Positions 24,230 through 34,594 of a DNA stretch of 64,000 bases are shown piece by piece. The translations under genes and the position numbers were made by a program. The stretch is from Agrypnia vestita. Its lineage: Eukaryota > Arthropoda > Insecta > Trichoptera > Phryganeidae. The notes beneath the pieces were generated by a model. The model saw nothing but the letters and a program-made list of their open reading frames with translations. It did no database searches and was not told where the DNA came from. Position 1 is the first letter of the stretch, and the number at the start of each line of letters is the position of its first letter. The stretch is taken from positions 28,239 through 92,238 of the forward strand of contig JADDOH010003999.1 of the NCBI GenBank assembly GCA_016648135.1. The letters are read 5' to 3'.

Positions 24230-24690
24230 AACAAGTCAGGCATCATATAAAGATCTTTAATGATCTTGCGTCCGATTCTTTGGACTTCGCTAGCTGGCTT
24301 ATAACGTAACTCACAGAGGGTCTAGTCGGGGGACCCAGTAGAGCAATCTGTAGTTACTCCAGCAGCGATGAGAGGACAGCAACCCACGGAGGACCTGGTC
24401 TGGGAATCAAGCCTAAGAGTCTGAGGTTAGTTGGACCATCGAGAGGATCGAAAGCCTAGGGAGGATCTGCTCTGACAATTCAGCAGAGGAATTCGGGGTT
24501 GGAGCACTGCAAAGCCGCCGTACTAGGCGCTGCCCTGCTTACCAGCGAGTGGTTGACCCGTCTTTTGCACCCACACTCTGGAGTTGTATTTAAACTACTT
24601 GAACGGATAGACGGCCATCCGCTTGAGCCTGTTATAAAGTTTATATTCTCACCTGTGAATGAGAACATCTGTAGTACCTACTAGAAATTT
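24230..24690 (+). other. GC-richer unassigned patch in the intron
   Basis: Markedly less AT-rich than its surroundings. The 62-codon frame at 24499-24684 contains GAALLTSEWLTRLLHPHSGV and ends FSPVNENICSTY. It shares its last 40 bases with 23925-23965 in inverse orientation. It lies only about 250 bp past the donor of the upstream Dpr exon. Probably an old element end; an unrecognised intronic exon is possible. Confidence 0.3.
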
Positions 24691-24942
24691 TGTGTAGGTA
24701 TAATTAAAATCAAAAGTGTTCTGAAACAAATGTTTTATTTACACATAAATAAATCATGTCATGACACAAAGTTATTGCCAAATCAATAAATAATATTTCT
24801 TTGGCCCGACTTCAGAGTCAATACTTAGATGATTTCAAGGTTAAGTGTTTTTTTAGGATAAATTTTTTAAGGCGTACCTTAACCTTTAAATCGTCTAAGT
24901 ATTGACTCTGATTTCGAGCTTTAGTCTAATGAGCTAGCTCAC

Positions 24943-25199
24943 CGTTCTGTCCCCGAGGTCGGACACCTTGCAGTGCAGCACCACCTTGCCGCCCAGCTGC
25001 GCCGTCACGTTGGAGCCGGGCCCGTCCAGGAAGACGGGCTGCGGGTCCGGCGTGGGGCCGCGCGCCTCCTCGTCCTCCCCATCGTCCGCCGCGCCGGTGC
25101 CCTTGTTGGCGTCCCCGTACACCTCCGTGTAGAAGTGGGGGTACTCCTTCCAGTAGAACCCCGGCAGCGCGAGACCAGTCGGCGTGTTGGTCTTTACTG
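24943..25199 (-). CDS. Dpr/zwei-Ig family cell-adhesion protein, exon with first half of Ig domain 1
   Basis: This internal exon encodes a linker followed by the start of a V-type Ig domain. Dpr proteins are neuronal surface receptors that pair with DIP Ig proteins at synapses. In the spliced frame it reads an acidic linker (residues AADDGEDEEARG), then PVFLDGPGSNVTAQLGGKVV, then LHCKVSDLGDRT. NVT is a potential N-glycosylation site, and the cysteine of LHCKV is the B-strand half of the Ig disulfide. The acceptor follows a cttgcag tract (a NAGNAG, so 25196 is an alternative start). The donor is ACG|GTGAGC at 24943/24942. The entry phase is 1 and the exit phase 0. Local GC is far above the surrounding DNA, as expected of real coding sequence. 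The signal-peptide exon upstream (above 25.2 kb) was not found. The family call is secure; the exact paralogue is not, because it is divergent from the common Dprs. Confidence 0.88.
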
Positions 25200-26640
25200 C
25201 TGCAAGGATATTATTCACATTAGTTGCATTGAAGATTGTTCACATATTTAAGTGAGGTTAGTAGCAAATGAGGTGCGCGGAAAGCGCGACGGTAGACATG
25301 CCTTTTCACTCTCTCTGTTTAGGTGCTCGAGCGCACGCGGTAGAGCGCCACCCGTGAAAAAGAATTTACCTGTAGATAACACCGGTCGACGTTTCTAGCT
25401 AGACTTTTCTACAAGCCAATCCCACAACTTTAAGAGTAGTTAATATATTTTAATGTTCATTTACACATTACATGTAACATTTATTAGAGAATTGTCTTCT
25501 GTTGGGTTCCATACATTTTTCATGTTCCCCAGGCTAATTTAAACCCACCGAGGAAGAATTAAGGTGACCTATGGCGTGCTTTTATTTTGCGCAAGGTCCT
25601 AAAGAGTATTTATACAAAATTTGGAAAGCATGGAAATCAATTTTATTTGGAATGGATGGTATACATATCGCAAAAATATGTGGTTTAAAATAATCATACG
25701 TAATTTGGCTTTGATAAGCTGAAAGGAGTAGGATTGTATATGGAATAGATGGAGACTTTGATATTTTTGCTTATATTCATATAGAAAATGATCATGAAAA
25801 TATGATTATAACTTATATGCTAAAAGTAAAATTCATTCACTGTTAGTGCTCAAAATATTTTAAAAATATTTTAATTATATAGTTGGTCAATTCTGATGGA
25901 AAATTAAACATTACCTCACTAAAACTACATTCCGTACCTTTAAATTGATATATTGAGAACATCAAATTAAAAAAAAAAAAAAAATCCTTAATGAATTATA
26001 TTACATAGGTTTTTGATGTATAAATTTTAAATCTCATTATTTTTATTATCATTATTTGCAATGATTTTTAAGTTGGTTGGTTATATGGAACTAATGAATG
26101 AGGAGAAAATGGAAAGAAATCTAACACGTTATGATATTGTTGACGATACCAGAAATTCCTGCTGGGGACGATTTGAAAACTGGCAAGATCGGGTTATCTT
26201 GAATCTGGAAGATGGTCCTGTTAGTCTCAATACTTGACGAGTTTATGTGAGAAGATGTACGAATATGGGTGATACGAGAGTTGTGTGTCTGGGCAGTAGA
26301 TGAAATTCTCTATCCCCTGTGCTTATTCCCATGGGGAACGATCCACGAACGAAGCTAATTAAAGTGAAAATAAGAATCATGACTTTTGACAAAAAGTTTT
26401 TTTAATTTAAAAAACTAGTACTGATTTTTTAATTGGATTGTATGGAGTTGAATATTATGATTTATAATGTGTGGAAATACAAACTAAGCTACGCACTGCA
26501 GAAATAATTTTTAAGAATACAGTTTTTTATTGTATAACTCTGTTCTTTTTAGCTATCCAAATCAACGCTATTTCTTTTATTTCACCGCTTTCAATACGTT
26601 TAAATGCGGGCGTGGAATATTTATTTCAGTAATATTTTTA
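25200..26640. other. Upstream intron of the Dpr-like gene, unassigned
   Basis: 25260-25400 is slightly GC-richer; the rest is AT-rich. No upstream exon with a signal peptide was recognised. Confidence 0.4.
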
Positions 26641-26643
26641 CTA

Positions 26644-27129
26644 CTAGCTGTAACCCGTGATAAATGATGGTACTTATACATGCTTGTTCCTGAAGAATAA
26701 ATATTTATTAATTTATAGCCGACACCCATGAAATAGTAACAACGACTTTTATCAAATTATTTGATATTTTTTATATTTCCCTGCCGACAGTAAATAATGG
26801 CACTATTTTAAACTCTGGCGATAGTGCTAGGCGGAACATAAAATAGTTTGCGTCTTTAGTAATCCTAATATATATTTATGGTATCTTTTTGGTAGTTCAA
26901 GGAGAGGCGGCGGCAGCGACACGCATTAGGCGGCCGGTTCGGGTTTGCTGGCCCGGGTTTCAATCCTCATCTTCGTCTGTTTAATTTGTTTTTTAGCTAT
27001 GAATTAGTACTAAATTACGGACGTTACACTAAGTTATGGACGGACAGATGGACAGACAGACAGAGGGATAGACAGACAGACAGACAGACAAATGGACAGA
27101 CGAACAGACAGCATAATTATTATGTTTGA
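26644..27129 (-). mobile_element. Helitron-like element, longest copy
   Basis: Read on the minus strand it starts TCaaacataataattatgc, continues with gtctgt/ccgtct repeats and holds a tRNA-like block (gcggccggttcgggtttgct and gggtttcaatcctc on the plus strand). It ends with a partly decayed hairpin and gttacagCTAG|T. TC...CTAG ends, a hairpin just before CTAG and a T after it are Helitron hallmarks. No Rep/helicase coding, so non-autonomous. Confidence 0.6.
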
Positions 27130-28410
27130 CTTTTTAAACATAAACAATTTTCAGTGCTGTTTGAATTATCGAATTTGGGAGAAGTAGGAGGTCTCTTGAG
27201 ACAAGTATCGTACTCTCAACCACTTATAAAAAGCAAAAATTTGATCGAAAAACCGAAACATAATTGAAAATACGTCCCTGCTGAGAAGCTTTTTTGTTCA
27301 TTTAAATATTGTGTCTTGAAAATTTTTCAAAATTTTTTCCTGCACAAGGGATGTTTTTATTTGTTTTTATTTTAAATACATTTTAATTTTTTTTATATAT
27401 TCCTTAAAATTTAATATTCAAGCAGACTATATACGAAGAAAAAGATTTATTTTTTCGGAAAATAAATTCCAAATATTCATGTAAAATACGTTAGAGATGA
27501 TATACTAAATTAATTCATTAAATAACAATCCTTGTCCAAAATTTTTTTCAAAAATTGATGATGTTTATGTTCTGTTTTATAAATAATTTAATTGAAAAAA
27601 ATTTGAAAAAAAAACTTACAATATTTATAGAAAAAAAAACAAAATAAAAATATTATTAAAATGTTTGATAAAATATTCATTTTACAACAATTACCAACTG
27701 AAAGTGTCAATAAACTATCGATAAATATGTTATACAATGCATTTTGATAAAATAATGGTAAGTATCGCAATTACAATTATTTTGAAATATTCATTGTACC
27801 CACGAAAAGTGAAGTATACAACAAAACCCGTATTTTACGTGTTAGAAACTCAGTCTACGTGATCGCCAGCTACGTCACCAAATTTTCCCGCGGTTACGAG
27901 GTTTGGTTGGCCATTACGACAACTTTTGACAGTTAAAAAAGAATAAGATATAAATTTAACAATTCTGGAGAATATAAACGTAGCTGTTAAAATTGGACAA
28001 CGTGCTGAAAATCACAATTTAAATATAAGAGCTGAAAACATTTGAGATCCCTCAATAACTTTCTTAGAATTTGAGAATAATTTATAGGAGGGTTATACAG
28101 TATATTCCAATATTTATTTTTAATTCATTCCCGATAGAAGGATGAATATAAAAATGGACTAATATCAAAATTAGTTTTCCTTTTATTAAGTTTAACTATA
28201 ATTTTGGAATAACGAAGGAATTAACTGAAAATGGTTAAATCCATACCAAGCACCGAATTTTTTAAATTTATTTGTTTGAATTGAAGCTTACGAGTGCAAT
28301 GCATGAAGATGTTTTACAAAGAAAAGATAAAAATATTTCTCTCTATTAATCGCTTACTGTTTATTATTTATTATTAAAATTACTTTCTTAAAGGTGATGT
28401 GTTTAGTGTG
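27130..28410. other. Unassigned AT-rich stretch
   Basis: No gene, RNA or repeat boundary recognised. The 60-codon minus frame at 27588-27770 is low-complexity. Confidence 0.4.
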
Positions 28411-28412
28411 TA

Positions 28413-28414
<2 letters not shown>

Positions 28415-28483
<69 letters not shown>
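28415..28483. repeat. (GT)n microsatellite
   Basis: About 33 almost uninterrupted GT units. Confidence 0.97.
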
Positions 28484-28484
<1 letters not shown>

Positions 28485-28552
28485 GTGCGTTGGTTTTAAG
28501 CTTTGGGGGTTGATTAGTTAAAATGAAAATTACTGCCTTTAATTTTTACACT

Positions 28553-29096
28553 ACGATGATATTGCTGCCTGCTTTTTATCGTGATTTGGAAACATGATCT
28601 TGGAAACGATATTAATTATATACTTGCTGTATTCCGTCAAAAATGACGGCACATTTACATGTTGGTTCCTACGGAATAAGTAATTATTTATTTTATTAAA
28701 AAAATTCAAAAACAAAAAAATTAAAAAAATAAAAATTCGTAAAAAGTAATATAAATTCGAAAATAAAAATTTTCGATAAATTTCGTCAAAAAATTCAAAA
28801 AAGAAATTTTGGAAAAAAAAATTGATAAAAATTTTTTCGAATAAAAATTTCCGAAAAAATAATTCCTAAAAAAAAATTAGAAAAAAAGATCGTAAAATAA
28901 TAATTTAGGTACGTTATGGACATTGCACGAAGTTATTGGGATAGACAAACAGACAGATGGACAGACGGACAGGCGAACGGACGGACAGACAGACAACGAA
29001 ATTATTATAAATGGGATAAGTTATCCTCGGCGACTGTATTCAAAATAATTTAAATTCTTTTTTGGATATTACTGCCTTTCCATTTATACCCCTCGT
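28553..29096. mobile_element. MITE family F copy split by a Helitron-like insertion
   Basis: The left arm 'gatattgctgcctgctttt' with 'aaacatgatcttggaa' and the right arm 'ttggatattactgcctttc' belong to family F. Between them, 28622-29014 begins ttgctgtattccgtcaaaaa-tgacgg and ends gacagacaacgaaattatt, the Helitron-like element. This gives a relative age: F first, Helitron-like later. Confidence 0.55.
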
Positions 29097-29182
29097 ATGG
29101 TCTCATCTATATTTCCAAAATTTTTAAAATTGTTTTACCTACTTGTGTTCTATTTCTTTATTAATATATATTTAATCAAAAT

Positions 29183-30041
29183 TAGCGTTTCCCAACCATT
29201 TTTGGCTCGCGTAATACTTGGTAAGTACATCACGCTTAGGCCCGGTTGTTTCAAGTTCGATCAAAGTAAGCGGTCGATAAAAGCATAGATTTTTACGAAA
29301 ACGGATCGTCTGATTGGTGGAGAACGTAAAATTTCAGTTTAAACTCTACGCTTACTTTGATCGAATTTGAAACAACCGGGCCTTAATCGTACCACTTCGT
29401 AAAAATGATTGTATTTCAAGAAATTTGTATTTCTATTTCCATTGTAAATTTTATAGCGTGACCATATTTTCCAGAACTTAATTTATTTAAGTTTAAGAAA
29501 AATCCCAAAGGTTTTATTTTTCTGATAAAAATCAGACATTTGAACTTTACAAATCACAATGTTTTTTTTTTTAATAAAAGGTGCCGAAGTTCATTTCTTG
29601 TCGAAATTCAAAACCAGGACATTTAAAAAAGTATTTTTAACCACTAATTTTCATTAAAAAAAATTACATAGAATTAAATTAAATTATTTTTATAAAAAAA
29701 AATTATACGCGCCGCAGGCAATTTCTTCCCAAAAATTACCGATATTCATAGAAAATATATGTATATAAAATTAATTAAACACGGTAAATGTAAAAATTCT
29801 TCTGATGAAAACGAGACAATTTACATTTTCATTCTCACAAATTTGCAGTAGCGCCGCAGGCGAAGTTTTTGTTTTTAATATAATAATATTAATGAAATTG
29901 TATTTCAAATATTTTAAATGATATTTTTATGACTGATTTTTTTTTTAACTTTTTATTCCTCAATTACTGATTATTTTTCGCGTACCACCAACTATCCTCT
30001 CGCGTTTCATCGGTGGTACGCGTTGTGGGTGGGAACCGCTG
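29183..30041. mobile_element. hAT-like non-autonomous element
   Basis: Left end tAGCGTTTCCCAACCA and right end TGGGTGGGAACCGCTG are inverted (consensus CAGCGGTTCCCAMCCA, hAT-like). The flanks ATCAAAAT and GTCTAAAT match at 6 of 8 bases, fitting a hAT 8-bp duplication. It contains no transposase. A Harbinger-like MITE lies inside it. Confidence 0.7.
29239..29382. mobile_element. PIF/Harbinger-like MITE
   Basis: A 144-bp element with 34-bp terminal inverted repeats starting GGCCCGGTTGTTTCAA, one mismatch between arms (G/A at base 17). It is flanked on both sides by TTA, the 3-bp duplication type of PIF/Harbinger. Nested in the hAT-like element. Confidence 0.85.
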
Positions 30042-30208
30042 GTCTAAATATCTCTTTCAATTGTACCATGTACCGTAAATAAAAAATGACAATTCTCCTT
30101 ATTGACGTTCTTTTTTTACCAGCATTTTCAAACAATACACCAGCACTAGTTTATAAAATAATTATTCCAATGTTTTTTGTTGCGTTAATTTTTTTAAATT
30201 TATTATTT

Positions 30209-30350
30209 TTTTAAATGAGATGTGAACACGGAATACGTGTCAATAATCTTACTATTCTCAAACTAAGCCAAATGCCTGGGCTATGACAATAGAGCTAACT
30301 TGCTGGTGTCCTGGAACAGGGTTGGAACCACCAGATAGATCACTTGGCGA
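30209..30350 (-). repeat. SINE family A copy
   Basis: 'gagatgtgaacacggaatac' through 'aacttgctggtgtcctggaa' and 'gggttggaaccacc'. It shares 'gtcctggaa' with the copy at 12801, so these two form a subfamily. Confidence 0.75.
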
Positions 30351-30359
30351 GCATCATTT

Positions 30360-31665
30360 CCACTATTTTTTTTAATTTCTAAACACTTCGACATCAAATA
30401 AATGAACCAATGACGGTGATTACGGTGACGTTTGGGTACAAATTATCGGCGAAATTTTTATGGACGAATATCGACTTTTCGGGTGAATATCTAATAAAAA
30501 TTTCGATGAAAAAGCAGAAAGAATATCAATACAGTCAAATATTAATGTTCCACCGTACTTTCATCCAAATTATATTTTATCCCTCTTATATGAAAAGATG
30601 ACTTGTATTAAATTATAATCTTTTTTATAAGTACATATAGAAAGCAGATAAAAACAAGTAAAATATAAATTTCATTCTGGATCGTACTCTTATTAACTGA
30701 GAGAACTCAAACATAGTTCCATCAGTTAATAAATATATATTAGTCATCAAAGACAAGCGATATATTTAGATTATACTACGCTTACAAAATAACAGTCGCA
30801 AATTATGGTACGTTTAATAAAATTTAATAACATGAGTTGACTCTAGTAAAAGTTCATGGGCGAATATTATACAAAATACAAGGCTATTTTCCTTTGGCGG
30901 AGAAAAGCATCTAAAAAATAATTTTAGTCGCGGCGCAATTATGGAGGCAAGGACGGCGATTTATAAAACTTGACCAAACAAAAGATTGCTCGCTGGAAAC
31001 AATTATTGCAAGCGAAACTCGACAATAGCCCGCGGCCCAAGTGGATACACATTTTTTTGGTATTAAAGGCTATCTTTGCTATTAAGTTCAGTTAAGCTCT
31101 GTTTATTCTGGTGAGCTTGTAGGGAATAAAAATATTTTGAGGTCACATAAAAACGTGGATATTTCCGCTTCGAAAATTATCCAACCCGTTTATTGTATTG
31201 CCTCAAAAGCCTGTTAACACAATCTTGACTAGAATACGTTTGAATATTTATCTATCTATCTATTATTATATTACATATTTATATTATAATACATTTTTTT
31301 TTATAAATACATCTTTTTTTCAATAAGATAGCGACAGATTTTTAGCAATGCTATTTCTCTTGAAGAAGAGAAATACAACTCGTGAGTAGGAGAGGAGTAC
31401 TATTTTAATGTATTAAATAGTAAGTAGTACATAAATGTATATAAGAAGAAAAAAGTAACTCATATGCGATAATTATAATGCATTTATGTGGGACTAAAAA
31501 AACTAACAATAAGCAAACAATTAAAAAATGAATATAGTAAAGAGAAAAATATAATAAAATTTTAAACAAAGATAATAACAGTGTACATTATAAATTTATT
31601 ATGATACAATATTATCTAGAGCTGGTCTAAGACACTTGTGATTGGGATAATGTGCGGATTTTTAT
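30360..31665. other. Unassigned stretch
   Basis: AT-rich DNA. 30900-31040 is less AT-rich (gtcgcggcgcaattatggag) with no assignable frame. Nothing functional seen. Confidence 0.35.
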
Positions 31666-31671
31666 TTTTAA

Positions 31672-31878
31672 CTAGCTGTAACCCGTAAGAGAGGCGGCAA
31701 TAGCAACATGCATTAAGCGGCCGGTTCGGATTAGCTGGGCCGGGATTCGAGCCCCATGTTTACTTTTATTTTAGTCGTTAAATCGAAAGAAATTACGGAC
31801 ATTACACGAAGTTAAGGACGGACGGATAGACACACAGACAAACGGATGGATAAACGAACAGACAATTATTATGTTTGA
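31672..31878 (-). mobile_element. Helitron-like element, short copy
   Basis: On the minus strand: A|TCaaacataataattgtct ... gttacagCTAG|T. Both flanking bases fit Helitron insertion between A and T. The terminal hairpin is missing: CTAGCTGTAACCCG runs directly into agaggcggcaatagcaac. Confidence 0.65.
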
Positions 31879-32000
31879 TGAAAATTTAACTTAATTAAAT
31901 TAAAAAATATATAATTTTTCAAAGCAAGAAAACACTGTGGCTTGACATTATAAGACATTTAAGAATAAATTAAATACTATGTTTTAAACCACTTTATCAC

Positions 32001-32059
32001 TATACATTTGTCAACTAGTTTCGGTTGGACTCTACCTTCTTCAGGACAATTAAATATAG
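32001..32059 (-). ncRNA. Hammerhead-like motif 3 (left arm)
   Basis: Minus strand: CTGAAGA, A, GGTAG..CAACC (one mismatch), GAAAC, palindrome ACTAGT, GTT. Flanking TTGTC and GACAA pair as stem I. Confidence 0.5.
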
Positions 32060-32063
32060 ACAG

Positions 32064-32123
32064 TCTATATTTAATTGTCCTGAAGAAGGTTGAGTCCAAC
32101 CGAAACCAGTTGACAAATATAGA
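32064..32123 (+). ncRNA. Hammerhead-like motif 4 (right arm)
   Basis: CTGAAGA at 32080-32086, then A, stem GGTTG/CAACC around agtc, GAAA at 32102-32105, a short CCAG, and GTT at 32109-32111. Stem I is strong: TTGTC with GACAA, then after a 4-base bulge TCTATAT with ATATAGA. CTGAAGA fits the CUGANGA core (position 7 free); the extra A before stem II does not. Confidence 0.55.
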
Positions 32124-32214
32124 GTAATAAAATGGTTTAAAACATAGTGTTTAATTTATTCTTAAATCTCTTAAAATATATATTTTTGTAAAGTTCTGCA
32201 GTTTAAGCATTGTT

Positions 32215-32275
32215 TTAAATACGACAGCTGTTTCGGCTTGTTAGGCCATTATCAAACCGGCTGAGTTTTAAATAA
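32215..32275 (-). ncRNA. Hammerhead-like motif 5, decayed core
   Basis: Minus strand: TTGATAA, T, GGC..GCC, GAAAC, palindrome ACAGCTGT, GTC. Two changes in CTGATGA suggest it is inactive. Confidence 0.4.
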
Positions 32276-32279
32276 TAAT

Positions 32280-33185
32280 GTATTTATTTTTATCGTGTAC
32301 CTGTTATTTTTTCATGTCTCAATAGAAAAAAAGAATTTCCGTTATGGGGTTACAACATGAGGGGTAGTTATTAACAATAAGATGTAGGTTTCATAGATTC
32401 CAGAGAAATTTCCTTGAGAGACGAATGTGTTGTATCAACCTCAGAAACAACTCAGTGGAATATTGCTGCCATTGATTTTATACCACTCACACCATATAAT
32501 TTATGAGTATTGCGTGTCCAATACTTATTGCATTTAAAACATTTCTCGTTGTTTGATTATTGAAGGATTTAATTTTGATAGTTAACAAAACAGAAAAGAG
32601 ATGGTAGATATAAAATAGGAAAAATTCGTAGATAAACCACACGCCATTGATATGATAAGGAGCAATATATACTCTTTTAAGGTTTTGATGTTTTTTTGTC
32701 TTCAAACATATTTTTAAACTAAAATCTAAAAAAAACCCTAAGAATCAATTCCAATAATATTGTCTATATCTCAGAATCTATCTCAGAAACTCGGAATCTA
32801 TAAAAGAATAAAAATTATATTAATATATCATTAGTGTTTGTACAGAAGTAAATTATGTTCGTAAATTATATAACACTTCAATTTGATAGTTTTCATATAA
32901 ATACAGGTTGTTGAATATAAAAATGTTAGACTAATAATGTCCTCATATGGCAAAGCGTAAAAATGAAATAAATGGAATTAAAAAAATATGTTTTTATTTT
33001 CATGTTTTGGAAATAAATCGTCTGTACGAAAATATGAGAACTCATTATTTATTTTCTCATTTATCAGAAGTTTAAAACTAAAGTTGTTTTTTTTTAAACT
33101 TAATTATTTAACGAAATTTGAAAATTTACAGTTATTTTGAAGTAGGAAACTGAATTTATCATAATTAAGACAGTATCAAGTAATG
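32280..33185. other. Unassigned AT-rich stretch
   Basis: No gene or repeat boundary recognised. Confidence 0.4.
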
Positions 33186-33189
33186 ACTA

Positions 33190-33332
33190 ACTACTAATGA
33201 CCATCACGCCATTTCCCGCAGGAATAGACAGAGAAGATAAAATGACATATTTGTTTATATTAGTAAACCGTTTTCCCTTCGGCTACATTAATATATTTCC
33301 CCATGCAAGCTCTACGGCTATTGAGACTATCC
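33190..33332 (-). pseudogene. Degenerate 3' end of the non-LTR element seen at 19430
   Basis: 'gaccatcacgccatttcccg' and 'aatagacagagaagataaa', then after a gap 'catgcaagctctacggctat' and tgagact, align with the 3' end of 19430-19580. Confidence 0.55.
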
Positions 33333-33339
33333 ACTAATA

Positions 33340-34085
33340 TTTGTATATTTATTTAAATTTACTTAAATTTATTTTTCAATTTTTATATTTTGTATTTTCA
33401 TTGTTTATGTCTTCTTGTTCTTGTGTCTTTACCCATGAATTATTTATTTTTAATTATTTATTTAGATATTTTACAGAATTATATGAACTCCAAGAGTTTT
33501 AAACATTTCTAACATAAAACATTTTTCTTAAGATAAACAGCTGTGATAAAACACGTTTTATGATAAATAAAACAAGGAAACAATGTAAAAAAACCAAAAA
33601 ACCTGAATATTATATCAATTGCTATTAACTTCCTTATATATTTTTTTGTGATTGCTATACACATACGAATATAATATTTTACTGGTCATTTATTTCACAT
33701 TATACTTTATTAGAGCTTGTGTTATTGCTTGACATTTATAATTTAACCTTTATATTTTGTAAAAATCCTAAAGAGCGTTAATAATAGATAAATAAATAAT
33801 AAAAAAAATAAAAAAACAGATTTCTCAAAATACATCTAATACCTTGAACCGATTTCATAGAAGACATATTCAAGAACCATGTCGTATTACAATCAGATAC
33901 GTAAGAGAGTATAGACATGTATGTTTCAAGATATGAAGTTTGCAAGACTCGTAGGTTTCACCTTATTTTAAATTTATGTAGTCGTTTAGAGAACTAAAGA
34001 CATTAGCAGCACTGTAGCAATAGAAATTTTGAAACAACAGAACAAGCAATGGGATTACTAAAACGTTTGTGAAGAGTCTCGGACG
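33340..34085. other. Unassigned AT-rich stretch
   Basis: No feature recognised. Confidence 0.4.
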
Positions 34086-34087
34086 AT

Positions 34088-34260
34088 TGAATCAGGGATG
34101 CAGCCGGCAGCGGCGGTGCGGTCAGGCGGCGGTGACCGGAAAGTAATAACGCGCGAAATGCATTCAGGATGGGGCGGCAGATGGCGTCAGCGCGCCAGCT
34201 GCATTACAAAACGTTACGTGACGTTCATCCGTAAGAGGGCGTTTTTCCTGTTTAGTTTAT
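34088..34260. other. GC-rich island
   Basis: 'gatgcagccggcagcggcgg' begins about 150 bp of GC-rich, CpG-containing DNA in otherwise AT-rich sequence. Open on the plus strand (98 codons, 34098-34394), but only the first part has coding-like composition. It may be a conserved promoter, a first exon or a repeat. Unassigned. Confidence 0.3.
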
Positions 34261-34392
34261 TTATACGTTTCAAGGTATTATTTGAAGCAGAAATTTCGCT
34301 GATGTCACAGATCACAAAAATATATATAAATGAACTAACTGAAATATCATTGAAAGATTTGGCAGATACTTCGTGGTGCAACATTATAATTT

Positions 34393-34591
34393 AAAATATG
34401 TTTTACTTTACTTTGTAATACACACCTTTGTAATTGACCCCCTGACCTAGCCAATTAGATTGATAAATTTTGTATTTAAGTTAGTTATTATCTATACCTG
34501 ATGATGAGAGGGACTGCTCCTCTCGAAACTATAGTTGTAATTTAATAGCTCATATTGTGTGTGTATTACAAAGTAAAGTAAAACATATTTT
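34393..34591 (+). mobile_element. Short element with 33-bp inverted ends and hammerhead-like motif
   Basis: 34393-34425 and 34559-34591 are perfect inverse complements (core gttttactttactttgtaat). The interior carries the motif at 34482-34549. tgaactaactgaaat occurs at 34331 and again immediately after the right end (34591). Confidence 0.8.
34482..34549 (+). ncRNA. Hammerhead-like motif 7, best conserved
   Basis: CTGATGA at 34498-34504, one T, perfect 6-bp stem GAGAGG/CCTCTC (34506-34511 with 34519-34524), GAAAC at 34525-34529, palindrome ACTATAGT, GTT at 34534-34536. Stem I: TAC with GTA, an internal loop, then TATTA with TAATA. All parts of a type I hammerhead are present, apart from one extra base before stem II. 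Confidence 0.55.
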
Positions 34592-34594
34592 GAA

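Larger units (their letters stand above)
17880..24942 (-). other. Intron joining the two Dpr-like exons
   Basis: A 7063-bp phase-0 intron with GTGAGC donor and CTTTCAG acceptor. It contains an antisense-free assortment of repeats: a non-LTR reverse-transcriptase remnant (19430-20218), foldback elements, a Helitron-like fragment, a MITE fragment and Penelope-like debris (23890-24690). No conserved exon is visible in it. Confidence 0.8.
31951..32173. mobile_element. 223-bp near-perfect palindrome
   Basis: Two arms of about 111 bp (31951-32061 and 32063-32173) are inverse complements around one base, with only a handful of differences. Each arm encodes one hammerhead-like motif. Probably a foldback or head-to-head insertion of one short element. 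Confidence 0.9.

Noticed and set aside
27047..27115. CRISPR-like or minisatellite array of gaca words
   Set aside because: Simple gaca/ggac repeats inside the Helitron-like element, without spacer structure.
34098..34394. 98-codon frame as a coding exon
   Set aside because: Only the first 50 codons lie in the GC island; no splice sites or family match.
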